Both the position numbers and the translations under genes were made by a program. Source: Hyphomicrobiales bacterium (GTDB taxonomy: Bacteria; Pseudomonadota; Alphaproteobacteria; Rhizobiales; Aestuariivirgaceae). From it: a stretch of DNA of 41,569 nucleotides. The DNA is taken from contig JAEUMG010000278.1 of NCBI GenBank assembly GCA_016793355.1, positions 1-41,569 on the forward strand, in the 5' to 3' direction. Below, one piece after another: positions 41,385 through 41,569 of this stretch. The notes below the pieces were generated by a model. The model was not told the origin of the DNA. It made no database searches and worked only from the letters and a program-made list of their open reading frames with translations. Position 1 is the stretch's first letter. Each line of letters begins with the position of its first letter.

Positions 41385-41569
41385 GTGTCGCTCCCGCCCT
41401 TCCAGACTTTCTATTTCGAGGACCTGGCCCTCGGCCTGCGCGAGACCTATGCCAAAACGGTCAAATCTTCCGACGTGGTCGGCTTTGCCGAGATCACCGG
41501 CGATCGCAATCCGATCCATCTTTCCGAACATTTTGCCGCCAAGACGCCGTTCAAGAACCGCATTGCCCA
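41385..41569 (+). CDS. MaoC-like dehydratase (partial, runs off the window)
   Basis: The first 61 codons are present, starting at GTG 41385 with AGGGG upstream. The translation contains FQTFYFEDLALGLRE and FAEITGDRNPIHLSEHFAAK, the hydratase-2 (R-specific enoyl hydratase/MaoC) motif with catalytic Asp and His, followed by FKNRIAH at the edge. It would hydrate (R)-specific enoyl-CoA or act in polyhydroxyalkanoate or acyl-CoA metabolism. It is divergent from iolC and unrelated to inositol breakdown as far as can be seen. Confidence 0.88.
   Translation, partial: MSLPPFQTFYFEDLALGLRETYAKTVKSSDVVGFAEITGDRNPIHLSEHFAAKTPFKNRIA

Overview
The window is a GC-rich chromosomal segment that reads as an alphaproteobacterium, most likely Hyphomicrobiales (Rhizobiales). 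This is inferred from the hemC-hemD-mitofilin/HemX-hemY order divergent from tsaD-gpsA, sdhCDAB, an IolC-DUF2090 fusion with a GGAA-N6-TTCC operator, CUT1 sugar ABC transporters with SorC and FGGY genes, and many dispersed palindromes of the kind common in that order. No plasmid, phage or insertion-sequence transposase gene is visible.

Layout. Positions 31-106: tRNA-Thr(CGT), minus strand. Positions 195-4699: minus-strand tetrapyrrole operon (hemC, hemD, a COG4223 mitofilin-like protein, a HemY-like protein). Positions 4734-8188: plus-strand housekeeping run (tsaD, gpsA, YciI, EVE-domain protein, a methyltransferase). Positions 8309-9190: a DMT transporter. Positions 9508-11451: acetyl-CoA synthetase, followed by a gene-free 317-bp gap that folds into a long rod-like structure and may encode a small RNA. 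Then come an L,D-transpeptidase, a class I methyltransferase and the succinate dehydrogenase operon sdhCDAB. In that operon sdhA and sdhB are separated by 787 bp holding a GIY-YIG nuclease gene and three copies of a paired-palindrome repeat.

Positions 17634-35144 are a sugar and polyol catabolic region. It starts with an oxidative aldose set: an IlvD/Edd pentonate dehydratase, a mutarotase and a XylB-like SDR. A divergent FGGY kinase and class II aldolase follow. Next is a 12-kb plus-strand cluster: two permeases, a solute-binding protein, an FGGY kinase, an sn-glycerol-1-phosphate-dehydrogenase-family enzyme, an ABC ATPase, a GpsA-like dehydrogenase, a SorC regulator, a second FGGY kinase and a HAD-IIA phosphatase. 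Its gene content resembles the Bacillus subtilis araBLMNPQ set. It also holds two polyol-phosphate dehydrogenase families of opposite stereochemical preference, and its substrate is not evident from sequence.

Positions 35134-41243 are a minus-strand myo-inositol operon (iolC-DUF2090, iolD, iolE, iolB), preceded by a perfect GGAA-N6-TTCC site and an imperfect second site. A DUF559 nuclease gene on the opposite strand, flanked by its own direct repeats, sits between iolC and iolD. The window ends in a partial MaoC-type hydratase gene.

The most unusual observation is that two conserved operons (sdh and iol) are each split by a single small nuclease gene embedded in its own family of palindromic repeats. 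The second is the unassigned polyol-phosphate cluster.
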